Source: Treponema sp. (lineage in GTDB: Bacteria > Spirochaetota > Spirochaetia > Treponematales > Breznakiellaceae). Taken from it: a stretch of DNA of 64,000 nucleotides. Location of the stretch: positions 31,959-95,958 of the forward strand of contig JAIRYV010000009.1 of NCBI GenBank assembly GCA_031267685.1, in the 5' to 3' direction. The notes beneath the pieces are model-generated. The model was not told the origin of the DNA. It made no database searches and worked only from the letters and a program-made list of their open reading frames with translations. Positions 1 to 8,158 of this stretch are shown here, in pieces (the stretch's first letter is position 1; the number at the start of each line of letters is the position of its first letter). A program made the position numbers and the translations under genes.

Positions 1-18
1 TACCTGAAGTAACGAATC

Positions 19-64
19 ATACTGTTCTGCCGCGACGTATATCCCGCGGCAGAACAGTATTTTG
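19..64 (+). terminator. Rho-independent terminator of an upstream gene
   Basis: A perfect 15-bp inverted repeat (ATACTGTTCTGCCGC at 19-33, complement at 46-60) with a 12-nt loop is followed by four T. The T run is on the + strand side, so it would end a + strand transcript entering from left of the window. Confidence 0.75.
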
Positions 65-117
65 CGCACGCTAGAGTGCGTGTTGATCATAAAAGAAAGC
101 AGACGGGCGTTCTCCGC

Positions 118-771
118 TTACGGTACGACAGCGCTTACAAGCATGCCCCAGGGTCCTTTTTCCCCTTTGCTATTTTCCCACCGCAAGCAGAAGTATACTC
201 GTTGCCCCTGTTTATCACTGGTGAATACAAAGGTATGAGGCGTCCGTGTCGAGAATTCCGAATTAACCAAGTCTTCTGCCTTAGCGGGTGCTTCGGCCCG
301 AAGTTCCCAGCGAATCTCTGCGCCATGTACCCCTTTAGGTTTTCCCCGTTGCTTAGTTGCCTCGTCCCAGAAACGCACGGACAGTCGGCTCGGAACAGAC
401 GTGTTGATATCGTATTCTGGGAATGTCGCGGGCGGCGGCACGGGCGTAGGCTTCGTATCATGAATAGGAAGTCGCATCTTGTCGCGGTCATTGTCGCTCA
501 CGAAAGGACTGTAAAGCAGAAACGCCTTGATGAAAGTACGCAAAGCTTTTTCAAGTGCCTCGCGCGCGCGGTTCTTATTCGCGATGTCCACCGTACCTTT
601 GTTCGGGTCAATGGCTTTAGTGTATGCAGCTTCCCAAGTTGTGTTCAAATCCAGAATCGGCTGAAAGATTCCGTCTTGAATGTTGAACACGGTAAGATGA
701 GTCTGCACATAAGCGATCAGACCTTTAACCCATATTACAAAATCAACGTCTTTCTTTGGGATATAACCCAT
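118..771 (-). CDS. Conserved hypothetical protein with C-terminal fibronectin-like beta domain
   Basis: This 217-residue protein has no signal peptide or membrane segment. The first ~100 residues look helical; after a proline-rich linker (PTPVPPP) the rest is beta-rich and ends in a RWENSKGEKGPW motif near residues 197-208. I know this layout from hypothetical proteins of treponemes and some Bacteroidetes, where the C-terminal part resembles a fibronectin/Ig-type fold; the function is unknown. The start is well fixed by AGGAGG seven bases before the ATG. A decayed copy of the same family appears to lie at 60862-61085. Confident it is a gene; the fold is inferred. Confidence 0.85.
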   Translation of the reverse strand: MGYIPKKDVDFVIWVKGLIAYVQTHLTVFNIQDGIFQPILDLNTTWEAAYTKAIDPNKGTVDIANKNRAREALEKALRTFIKAFLLYSPFVSDNDRDKMRLPIHDTKPTPVPPPATFPEYDINTSVPSRLSVRFWDEATKQRGKPKGVHGAEIRWELRAEAPAKAEDLVNSEFSTRTPHTFVFTSDKQGQRVYFCLRWENSKGEKGPWGMLVSAVVP

Positions 772-834
772 AATAACATCCTCCTAAATTGTCAATAATC
801 TTATACCTAAAGGCATAGGCTTTACAATAGTATT

Positions 835-1241
835 GATCGTCCGCCCGTCTCGGACGATCGTCCGCATAGACCAGACGATCGTCCGCCCGTCTCGGACGAT
901 CGTCCGTATAGGCTAGACGACTGTCCGCCCGTCTCGGACGACTGTCCGTATAGGCTGGACGACTGTCCGCCCGTCTCGGACGATCGTCCGCCCGTCTTGG
1001 ACGATCGTCCGTATAGGCTGGACGACTGTCCGCCCGTCTCGGACGATCGTCCGCATAGACCAGACGATCGTCCGCCCGTCTCGGACGATCGTCCGTATAG
1101 GCCGGACGACTGTCCGCATAGACCAGACGATCGTCCGCCCGTCTCGGACAACTGTCCGCCCGTCTCGGACGATCGTCCGTATAGACCAGACGACTGTCCG
1201 CCCGTCTCGGACGATCGTCCGGCCATCTCAGACGATCGTCC
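835..1241. repeat. Tandem array, 21-bp period, about 19 units, palindromic core
   Basis: Every unit is 21 bp: a near-constant CGATCGT (or CGACTGT) plus a 14-bp variable part that is CCGCCCGTCTCGGA, CCGCATAGACCAGA or CCGTATAGGCTGGA. Where CGATCGT follows ...GGA the junction forms the 12-bp palindrome GGACGATCGTCC. The three types alternate irregularly, with the CCCGTCTC type at most alternate positions. As 21 is a multiple of three, long open frames run through on both strands, but they are pure heptad echoes. It sits upstream of the gene ending at 118. Confidence 0.95.
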
Positions 1242-1329
1242 AAGATGCGTGGAATACGGTGTCCATACACAGAGCTTATGTTAAATATATTGTTTCTCTT
1301 TTCACTATTCAATTCATCAACCCTAGGTT

Positions 1330-2181
1330 TTAACCATCCTGTTGGGAGAGGTTTTGTTGGAATACTATGAGCATCTTCTGGATGTCCTCTTTGCCCCGGT
1401 TCGATTGGTCTATCATGGTGTTTAGAGTCTCGTTTATCCTATCATACTCGGCAAAGGTCGCATCCAGAGCGCTTAAATCATTGGTTACCGTCTCCATGAG
1501 GCTCTGCTCACTGCTGTTCTTCGATACCAGCTTCTCTATCATACGCTTTCCCTCTTCTACTTCTCCCTTCATGCCATCCATCTCCTTGGCTAAGGAGTCT
1601 ATCTTCTTGATGAGATCCTCGACGTTCTGGGAAATCTTGGCCACTGCATCCTTGGTAGCGCCGGCGTGCCTGCGTATCTCTCCAGCCACTACCGCAAAGC
1701 CCTTACCCGCTACCCCAGCCCGAGCCGCCTCAATCGAAGCATTAAGGGCAAGAACGTTGGTGATCTCCGTAATGTTGTGTATCACCGACAGATTCTCTCC
1801 TGAAGCCTTGGCTATGCCTTGTAAGTCATCGGTCAATGCAAAGGACCGGCGAAAACCCTCGTCAATGACCTTATAGCCCCGGTCTATGGACGCCGAATAC
1901 TGCTGCCGCTCCTTGACTGACGCTATGAAAGAACGGGTACTACTCTGGAAAGAGCCTTGTACCTGCTTCACCACGCTGGAAACCCGGCTAAAGGTAACAT
2001 TGAGGTACTGTATGGTCGTATGGAGGAGTTCCACTCGCGCGAATATCTCAAAGGTTAAGGATGAGAGTTTGGAACTGAGGTAATGCAGTACTCGCTTTAA
2101 CTTGAGGTTGAGGTTAAGGTGGGCATCCGTAGGCGCGATCTTGGACGGCGCAGGCACGTTCTGGTTTTGTTTGTTTATCAT
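1330..2181 (-). CDS. Soluble methyl-accepting chemotaxis-type signalling protein
   Basis: The 283-residue protein is almost all coiled coil. It carries the conserved hairpin tip of chemotaxis transducers at residues 139-156 ([18 protein letters not shown]), followed by [15 protein letters not shown], the region that contacts CheA and CheW. There is no membrane segment and no recognisable sensor domain, so it should be cytoplasmic and take input from a partner. Its ATG directly follows the TAA of the FIST gene with no gap, and its GGGAGG ribosome-binding site lies in the end of that gene, so the two are translationally coupled. I infer that FIST senses and this protein signals. Confidence 0.9.
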   Translation of the reverse strand: MINKQNQNVPAPSKIAPTDAHLNLNLKLKRVLHYLSSKLSSLTFEIFARVELLHTTIQYLNVTFSRVSSVVKQVQGSFQSSTRSFIASVKERQQYSASIDRGYKVIDEGFRRSFALTDDLQGIAKASGENLSVIHNITEITNVLALNASIEAARAGVAGKGFAVVAGEIRRHAGATKDAVAKISQNVEDLIKKIDSLAKEMDGMKGEVEEGKRMIEKLVSKNSSEQSLMETVTNDLSALDATFAEYDRINETLNTMIDQSNRGKEDIQKMLIVFQQNLSQQDG

Positions 2182-3291
2182 TTAGGGCCTCCCTAAAAAG
2201 AGTGCGGTTAAGGTCTGGTTATGATGGGTGAAGAGTTCTTCTCCATAGCAGGTAAAGCCGATAAAGGACAGGGGTTTGAACAGGTCGTTGAAGGTTTGTT
2301 CCTTCTTGAGGGCCTTCAGTTCCGCTGCTCGATACGCACAGTTATACAAGACTGCGGCCTGGACTTGTGGCAGATAGGATTGGGCTTCCGTCATTACCTT
2401 GCGACTCTCCGCAATGATGTCTCCGGGCTTGAGCAGGTGCAGGGTAGTTCCTGCCTCTATATAGCAGAAGAACTGTAAGCCCCTTCCCTCTACCACTTTG
2501 GAGATACTTCGGCAATAGACTCTATCCCCGGAAACCACTCCCAGTGAATTCTTTATAAACACCCCCTCGTTAAGCCGATCTATGCTCCCTGCTCCTATGA
2601 GTTTGGCATAATAGGGGGCCGCAGGCTCGCCGTTTAGCTCCCAGACTATCCGTTCCTTTACGCTAACTTTAGTGGCGACCATAGTACTTCCTGAAGGGAG
2701 GAGATGGACTGAGTGAGTGCAATGAAAGGGAATCTTCATCTTCATAACCACTAGCACTAGGCCGTCGGCAGAGAGCGTTTCATTGTGGCTTACCAGCGTT
2801 CTGGTGAATTCGTCCGCTGAAGCGGAGCCTCCTACAAAGGGCAGGTTGAGCCGGGCTTCCATACTCAATGCCTGCATGATTACCTCTCCGCGGCTGATCC
2901 CATCCAAGAAGACCAGGCCCAAGTAATCATCTGGGGTGATATTCCGGTAGCCGATTTTTCTTTTAAGCTCCTCTATTGCGGTCTTGGCGCAGAGTTCAGG
3001 GGCGCTCTTGATGCCCTCTTTAACGCTCGAAAAGACCTCTTCCACCTCATCTGTGCCTAGGGACATAGCTAGGAGGCCCTTTCCTACTATCCCATTGCTG
3101 CTCCAGCCTCCCAGCATAGACGTCCCCACACAGAGCGCCTGGGGAAATGCCCGTTTTACCGCCTTGTGGGGTTCAAAGCGCTCGTATTCCATTGAAAAGA
3201 AATAGATCAGCACTTTAAGCCCCGGCTGTTCTATATCTTTAAGCAAGCCGTCCATATCATAGCTTTGGCGGCTTCCAATCTTGATACTCAT
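2182..3291 (-). CDS. FIST domain sensory protein
   Basis: At 369 residues this matches a stand-alone FIST protein: FIST_N in about the first 230 residues (GTSMLGGWSSNG-like segment near 57-68, FVGGSASAD near 152) and FIST_C in the rest. FIST domains are thought to bind small ligands, possibly amino acids, and are usually fused to or encoded beside chemotaxis or two-component proteins. There is no signal peptide. The start is supported by GAGGAG eight bases upstream. It is the first gene of a two-gene unit with the transducer at 1330-2181. The ligand cannot be told from sequence. Confidence 0.88.
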   Translation of the reverse strand: MSIKIGSRQSYDMDGLLKDIEQPGLKVLIYFFSMEYERFEPHKAVKRAFPQALCVGTSMLGGWSSNGIVGKGLLAMSLGTDEVEEVFSSVKEGIKSAPELCAKTAIEELKRKIGYRNITPDDYLGLVFLDGISRGEVIMQALSMEARLNLPFVGGSASADEFTRTLVSHNETLSADGLVLVVMKMKIPFHCTHSVHLLPSGSTMVATKVSVKERIVWELNGEPAAPYYAKLIGAGSIDRLNEGVFIKNSLGVVSGDRVYCRSISKVVEGRGLQFFCYIEAGTTLHLLKPGDIIAESRKVMTEAQSYLPQVQAAVLYNCAYRAAELKALKKEQTFNDLFKPLSFIGFTCYGEELFTHHNQTLTALFLGRP

Positions 3292-3461
3292 AGGTTCTCC
3301 TCATGTAGGGGCTTATCAATCTGAAGGATGTTCTTCTGAATTCCCTACTATACATGGGTATTCTATCAAAAGCGCAAAACCTTATCAAGTAGTCGTATAG
3401 CCTCATTACGAATGTTTCTGAAGAGGGGATTCTGTACTTGAGGCTTCAGATGGTTTTTCTT

Positions 3462-4232
3462 TCATATCCAGATTAAATCCTCAAGCCGGGAAGCTGTGTG
3501 GAGGGGATTGTGAATGCCCCACTGCTCAAGGGGGAGCGTGAGACATTCTTCGCTTGTTCCGTTAAAGGCTGTTTTTCCTTCGTATAATACGATACCGTTT
3601 TTCGCCAGCGCGAGGCATTTTTCAAGTTCGTGGGTTAGAATTACTATTGTTCTCTTTTTTGCCAGCAGTTTCTGAATTAGAACATTTACCTGTACGACTC
3701 CAGGATAATCAAGGTTCGCGTAAGGTTCGTCAAATATAATGATTTCGGCGTTCATGGCGAGTACGCCTGCTACTGCAAGGCGGCGCTTTTCTCCACCTGA
3801 TAAAAAACGGGACGGAAAGTCTGCCCGCGAAAGAATGCCTGTTTCCCGGAGCGCATTTTCCACAATAGGGATGCTGTCTTTCTTCTTTGAGAAGAATTTT
3901 CCCCGAATGCCAATTGTTATGTCTTCCTTTGGCGTTTCTCCCAGAATTTGACTGTCTGGGTCTTGAAACACCAATCCAGTTTTCCCGCGCACTTCTAGTT
4001 TCCCGGAATCGCTCTGTTCAAGGCCGGCGATTATGGACATTAAGAGGCTTTTTCCAGAGCCGTTTGCCCCGGCAATAAGCGTACAGACGCTCTGTTCAAT
4101 ATCAAAGGAAACATCGTCCAAGGCGTAGAACACGCCGTCGCGTATGCGGGACTGTTTGCGGTCTCCGGCCATTTCATCAAGTACATGGAACGTTTTTGTT
4201 ATGTGCCAGAGGCGGACGGCGAATTCTATCAT
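3462..4232 (-). CDS. ABC transporter ATP-binding protein, ECF/CbiO type
   Basis: All motifs of an ABC ATPase are present: Walker A GANGSGKS (55-62), Q-loop QDPDSQ (90-95), signature LSGGEKR (144-150), Walker B IIIFDEP (164-170) and a LTHE switch. The QDPDSQ form is typical of energy-coupling-factor ATPases (EcfA/CbiO) that power vitamin or metal uptake. At 256 residues it lacks the C-terminal extension of many EcfA proteins. No EcfT or substrate-binding S gene is nearby, so it is an orphan or serves partners elsewhere. No good ribosome-binding site precedes the ATG, so the exact start is less sure. Confidence 0.88.
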   Translation of the reverse strand: MIEFAVRLWHITKTFHVLDEMAGDRKQSRIRDGVFYALDDVSFDIEQSVCTLIAGANGSGKSLLMSIIAGLEQSDSGKLEVRGKTGLVFQDPDSQILGETPKEDITIGIRGKFFSKKKDSIPIVENALRETGILSRADFPSRFLSGGEKRRLAVAGVLAMNAEIIIFDEPYANLDYPGVVQVNVLIQKLLAKKRTIVILTHELEKCLALAKNGIVLYEGKTAFNGTSEECLTLPLEQWGIHNPLHTASRLEDLIWI

Positions 4233-4337
4233 GTTTCATGACCGGAAAGACTACTTTTGTTAAGCATGATGGATAAGATGATTCACAACAAACGCTCGAT
4301 TTGTCAAGAGTATTTATAGCAATGATGAGGGATAGAT

Positions 4338-5957
4338 ATGAATGAGGAAGATAGGTATTATGGCGTTATGAAAAAAAATTTTACTATACTTATGCTGATT
4401 TTAAGCATGAATGTTTTTGCGCTTGGTAAGCAGCAAAGTGCTGTGCCAGTTGCTCAGAAGGTTATCACGGTGGGTATCACTAACGATCCGGAAACGGTAA
4501 GCCCGCTGTCAACTAACAATATCATGGCGCATTATGTATCGCGCATTTTGTTTTTGCCCTTGGTGATGGAAACGTCGGAACGGTTTTTTGTGAACCGGCT
4601 TGCGGAAAGCATTGATACCAGTGATAACCGCGTCTTTGTCATTAAAATAAACCAGGAGGTGAAATGGACTGATGGCGTGCCGGTGAGCGCTGATGACGTT
4701 ATTTTTACCATAAACACGTTTTCGAATCCGGTTGTTGGAGTTCGGGACACGAGCGCTCACCGCATCATCGTTGGCACGGACGAGAGTGGTTGTTTTCCGG
4801 TGGGCGCGGGTGGTATTAGCGGCGTGAAGAAGATCGATGATTACACGGTGTCTGTTGAAACAAAATACCCTATAACGCTGAACATTTTTAAGTTGGAAAT
4901 TGGCACAACCCTGCGAACTATGCCTCGGCATATTCTTGAAAATGAGCCGGTGGAAACCATATTACGCTGTGCGTTTTTTCAGCGCCCCACGGTTACCAAC
5001 GGTGCGTTTTGTTTTAAGGAATATGTGCCGGGCCAGTATTTGTCTATGACCGCGAATAGTGACTACTTTCGCGGTAGGCCCAAGATTGACACGCTTAACT
5101 TTAAGATATTGTCGGGGAATCAACTGAGCGCCCAGCTTGAGAGTGGCGAAATCGACATGAATTACCCTGGTGTGGGGTTATTGCCGGTTGATGATTATGA
5201 GCGTGTGATAAATATGCCGCATTTGCGAACCGAGCGTGGCGAGCCAAATACGGTGCAGACGCTTCTTTATAATAACGCCACGTTGAATGTCGCGGTGCGG
5301 CGGGCTATGGACATAGCCATTAACCGCGATGGGATTTTGCAAAACATTTTTAAGGGCGAGGCGTTTATGACGCGGACGCCGGTGTCAAGTCAGGTTGAGT
5401 ACTGGAACGAGGAAGCGGCGCGTTACACCTACGATCCGGAGCGGGCGCGGGCCTTAGTTGCCGAGTCGGGCTGGGACACGGCAACGCGGCTTGTCTTTGT
5501 GGTGCCGACCGGGAACGCGACTCGTGAGCGGGTTTGCACGATTATCGCTGAAAACTTTAAGGCAATTGGTCTGAACGTAGTGATTGAACGCGCTGATATG
5601 CCAGCGACGGTGGCACGTATACAAAAGCGCGATTACGACATCACTATTCTGGGAATGCCGGCGAATGTGTTTAACCTTTCGCGCAACCTGCGCTATTTCG
5701 CTGATTCTAACGACTCCTACACTGGCTATAGCGATCCCGCGATGGACGCTCTGCTTACCACGATTTACGAGAGCGTTGACCCCGAGGTTTTACGCGCCGG
5801 CTATTTTGAGGCGCAGGAACGTATCGCCGCGGACGTGCCGGTGTCGGGTGTATACAGCGAACTCGCACTCCGCGCTGTGAATAAGCGCGTGAGCTTCGGC
5901 GACCTGCCCAAGTTCGGCACACTGCGCGACCTAGAAGTCTGGGATGTGGAAAACTAA
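4338..5957 (+). CDS. ABC transporter substrate-binding protein, family 5 (peptide/nickel type)
   Basis: The 539-residue product has an N-terminal signal sequence (KKNFTILMLILSMNVFALG) and a family 5 extracellular solute-binding domain over most of its length (TVGITNDPETVSPL, then WTDGVPVSADDVIFT near residue 112). Such proteins capture oligopeptides or similar ligands outside the membrane. No lipobox cysteine is seen, so it may be released or kept in the periplasm. GAGGG six bases before the first ATG supports that start; a second ATG at 4368 would give a tidier signal peptide. No permease genes are adjacent, although an orphan ATPase is divergently encoded upstream. Confidence 0.88.
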   Translation: MNEEDRYYGVMKKNFTILMLILSMNVFALGKQQSAVPVAQKVITVGITNDPETVSPLSTNNIMAHYVSRILFLPLVMETSERFFVNRLAESIDTSDNRVFVIKINQEVKWTDGVPVSADDVIFTINTFSNPVVGVRDTSAHRIIVGTDESGCFPVGAGGISGVKKIDDYTVSVETKYPITLNIFKLEIGTTLRTMPRHILENEPVETILRCAFFQRPTVTNGAFCFKEYVPGQYLSMTANSDYFRGRPKIDTLNFKILSGNQLSAQLESGEIDMNYPGVGLLPVDDYERVINMPHLRTERGEPNTVQTLLYNNATLNVAVRRAMDIAINRDGILQNIFKGEAFMTRTPVSSQVEYWNEEAARYTYDPERARALVAESGWDTATRLVFVVPTGNATRERVCTIIAENFKAIGLNVVIERADMPATVARIQKRDYDITILGMPANVFNLSRNLRYFADSNDSYTGYSDPAMDALLTTIYESVDPEVLRAGYFEAQERIAADVPVSGVYSELALRAVNKRVSFGDLPKFGTLRDLEVWDVEN

Positions 5958-5989
5958 GGGCAGGCTCAGGGGGCGAAGCGGGACACGCA

Positions 5990-6045
5990 CTCTGGCGTCT
6001 GGCGCTACGGCGCTAAGTGCCAGAGACCTACAAGTGGCGCCAGAC
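5990..6045. repeat. REP-like nested palindromes upstream of the tyrosine transposase
   Basis: Two interleaved inverted repeats occur here: CTCTGGC (5990-5996) with GCCAGAG (6019-6025), and GTCTGGCGC (5997-6005) with GCGCCAGAC (6037-6045). The spacer before the transposase gene starts just after. The GTCTGGC core recurs at 6646, 7142, 7161 and 59921. Imperfect palindromes next to a RAYT gene are the expected substrate of that enzyme family. Confidence 0.6.
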
Positions 6046-6109
6046 ACCCACAAAAAAACTTCAAAAATTCACTAAGTATTGAAGCAATACGCCTCCCCAC
6101 TGCTCTATT

Positions 6110-6640
6110 ATGGTTATGGGACACCAACGAATACTAGAAGACGGAGCGCTCTATCACGTTACCTCGGAAATTGACCGAAACGAAATGGACCTCCAATCGT
6201 CGTGGATCAAGGAAATACTCTTGACCTTCATCAAAAAAGCAAAAGAAAAGTACCCTTTTGAGCTTTTCAACTTCTGTATCATGGATAATCACATCCATTT
6301 ACTCATCAAACCGGAAAAGGGTCAGTCTCTTTCCATCATAATGCAGTGGATCAAGGGGAATTTCGCCCGCTACTGGAACAAACTGCACAATAAAAAAAGT
6401 GGGCATCTCTGGGGAAAACGGTTCTTTTCGAAGATTATCAATGATGTAAGGCAGTTTGTGCAAGTATTTAAGTATATAGATCAAAATCCCAAACGGGCTG
6501 GCCTAGTTAAAGAGGCTGAGGACTGGACGTTTGGCGGCTTATATCATCACCTGTGCGGAAGGACGGATGTAGTAGATATACCTCGGATAGCTATCCTGGA
6601 GGTATTCTTCCTCGGCAAGATCCCTGAATGGGTTCGGTGA
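6110..6640 (+). CDS. REP-associated tyrosine transposase (RAYT, Y1 family)
   Basis: The 176-residue protein has the hallmarks of the Y1 HUH nucleases: the metal-binding HIH at residues 61-63 (MDNHIHLLIKP) and the catalytic tyrosine at about 122 (KYIDQNPKRAG). The opening GHQRILEDGALYHVT is typical of the RAYT branch, which cuts single-stranded REP palindromes and is usually a single-copy domesticated gene rather than an insertion sequence. Two ATG codons compete (6110, 6116) and neither has a clear ribosome-binding site. Palindromic GTCTGGC-type elements lie on both sides (5990-6045 and 6646-6654). Confidence 0.92.
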   Translation: MVMGHQRILEDGALYHVTSEIDRNEMDLQSSWIKEILLTFIKKAKEKYPFELFNFCIMDNHIHLLIKPEKGQSLSIIMQWIKGNFARYWNKLHNKKSGHLWGKRFFSKIINDVRQFVQVFKYIDQNPKRAGLVKEAEDWTFGGLYHHLCGRTDVVDIPRIAILEVFFLGKIPEWVR

Positions 6641-6645
6641 AGATA

Positions 6646-6743
6646 GCCAGACACGTGAGACCGTAATCTCACGCCCTTTGACCATTGACCACAGTCTAGG
6701 GAGATAAACCTGAGGGGTGAATACTTTTACCCACGCGTGGGCT
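6646..6743. repeat. Palindromes between RAYT gene and sugar kinase gene
   Basis: GCCAGACAC at 6646-6654 is the complement of the GTGTCTGGC motif found 5' of the transposase. It is followed by the hairpin CGTGAGA-CCGTAA-TCTCACG (about 6653-6672) and, at 6732-6743, by the perfect 12-bp palindrome CCCACGCGTGGG. The two genes converge here, so one of the hairpins may also end transcription. Confidence 0.5.
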
Positions 6744-6750
6744 TGGTAGT

Positions 6751-8079
6751 CTACGGGTATGGCGCAGATGTGACATCGCACCAGGCGTGGTATCGCTCGG
6801 TATAGAGAGACCGTACACACGGGTTTGGAACAAAACGCTGCTTGACGTGGATCATACGCTCCACTGCCTCGCTCGGGCTGGACACTTCCCCCAAGGCCAG
6901 CGCCGCCAGTGCCGCGTCACCAGTAAGCTCGCCATCGTTTACCTCGGGAATGAGTAGAGTACAGTCCGTGATATTGGCCTTGAGCTGATTCCAACGCAAA
7001 TTTTTGCTTTGCCCGCCGGAAACACGCATTTCCGTCAGTAACAGGCCATGCTGCCTGAACCGATCAAGAACCGCCCGCACTTTGAAACCGATGGTTTCAA
7101 GCGTGGAACGCCCTAAGCTAATTGCGAATGGCGTATGAGTGGTGTCTGGCACTGAAAAAATGTCTGGCACCGAAGAACAACAAGGCTCATCGGGAATCAG
7201 TTCCTGTAGCAGCTCGTTATAGTCCCGTCCATTCTGGCCGGTTTGATCACGGTACTGGTCAAAGAGACTCCCTGATTCAGGGATAAGGCCGCCAATGTTC
7301 CACAGACCATCCACCACATGGGGAAGGACACGCAGTTCACTGGTTTGTATGGGAACAGTGCTACACAGGTTGATGCCTTCGGAGCTTCCAGCCCGGTTAC
7401 ACACAAGCCCCTCGCTGATTGCCCCCACGCCGATAAGCGCCATGATAAAGTCTGGACCACCTGCAATGATGGGAATTCCTACAGGGAGCTTGAAATGATA
7501 GCCTGCCTCTGTGGAGACTTGGCCAATCACACTTCCCATGTTCACAAAAGGCGGGAATTTTTCAATATCAAAACCTATACTGCGACATTGAACTTCGTCC
7601 CAGTAATACGGACGATAAGCTATGGAAGGAAGTATGCTCACCGGATTCGCGCCCAGCCTGAACGAAAGCCATTCCTGTGAGGAGAAGAAGTAGCGCACAC
7701 ACTCATAGTCGCTCACGCGCTCGGTTTGAAACCAGGCCGCATGAGGCAGAAAGAACGACTTAATACGAGACAGTGAGATGACTCTGCCATCAGACCAGTG
7801 GAGCGGCGGCAGGACTTGGTCTGTGAAAGTCAGCGGAACAAGCGTCGGGCCATTACCGGAAATGCAGACTGCAGCAATGGCCACACTCGTTTTAATGGTA
7901 CTCCGAATCGTACGCAGACACAGGCAGAGCGCGTCTTCCCAGTCCCGCGCAAGTACACCGTCAGCTCGACGGGGATAAACCTCTCGCGCAAAGGCCAAGT
8001 TCCAGCCATTAAGGTCAATAAGCGCGGCCTTTAACGAGGAAGTACCAATATCAACGCAAAGAATTGTTTGAATAAGCAT
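6751..8079 (-). CDS. FGGY-family carbohydrate kinase (xylulokinase-like)
   Basis: The 442-residue protein opens with the nucleotide-binding loop CVDIGTSSLKAALID and keeps the FGGY two-domain layout, including a GNGPTLVPL segment and, near the C-terminus, RVSGGQSKNLRWNQLKA, which matches the FGGY signature region. These enzymes phosphorylate sugars or polyols with ATP; xylulose is the usual guess but the substrate cannot be fixed here. It is slightly short for xylulokinase. Around residues 301-317 an insert (SSVPDIFSVPDT) is encoded by two copies of the dispersed TGCCAGACA motif, in frame. No ribosome-binding site is evident before the ATG. Confidence 0.85.
   Translation of the reverse strand: MLIQTILCVDIGTSSLKAALIDLNGWNLAFAREVYPRRADGVLARDWEDALCLCLRTIRSTIKTSVAIAAVCISGNGPTLVPLTFTDQVLPPLHWSDGRVISLSRIKSFFLPHAAWFQTERVSDYECVRYFFSSQEWLSFRLGANPVSILPSIAYRPYYWDEVQCRSIGFDIEKFPPFVNMGSVIGQVSTEAGYHFKLPVGIPIIAGGPDFIMALIGVGAISEGLVCNRAGSSEGINLCSTVPIQTSELRVLPHVVDGLWNIGGLIPESGSLFDQYRDQTGQNGRDYNELLQELIPDEPCCSSVPDIFSVPDTTHTPFAISLGRSTLETIGFKVRAVLDRFRQHGLLLTEMRVSGGQSKNLRWNQLKANITDCTLLIPEVNDGELTGDAALAALALGEVSSPSEAVERMIHVKQRFVPNPCVRSLYTERYHAWCDVTSAPYP
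7142..7170. repeat. Two in-frame copies of the GTGTCTGGCAC motif inside the kinase gene
   Basis: GTGTCTGGCAC at 7142-7152 and TGTCTGGCAC at 7161-7170 lie 18-19 bp apart, so the duplication keeps the reading frame of the kinase on the opposite strand and adds the peptide VPDIFSVPD. The same motif flanks the nearby transposase and recurs at 59921. Confidence 0.75.
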
Positions 8080-8158
8080 TTGTTTAATTTGTTAACAGTT
8101 AAGCCAACCAGAGCCTTTTGTCTAGCGCCGCGTCGAGTATCGCTGTCTTAACTTTTCC

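Noticed and set aside
743..1312. Open frames of up to 189 codons through the first array, on both strands
   Set aside because: They are heptad echoes of a 21-bp repeat, open in several frames at once, with no ribosome-binding site of their own.
3462..5957. A complete ECF or peptide transporter operon
   Set aside because: The ATPase and the binding protein are divergent and belong to different transporter classes; no permease is present.
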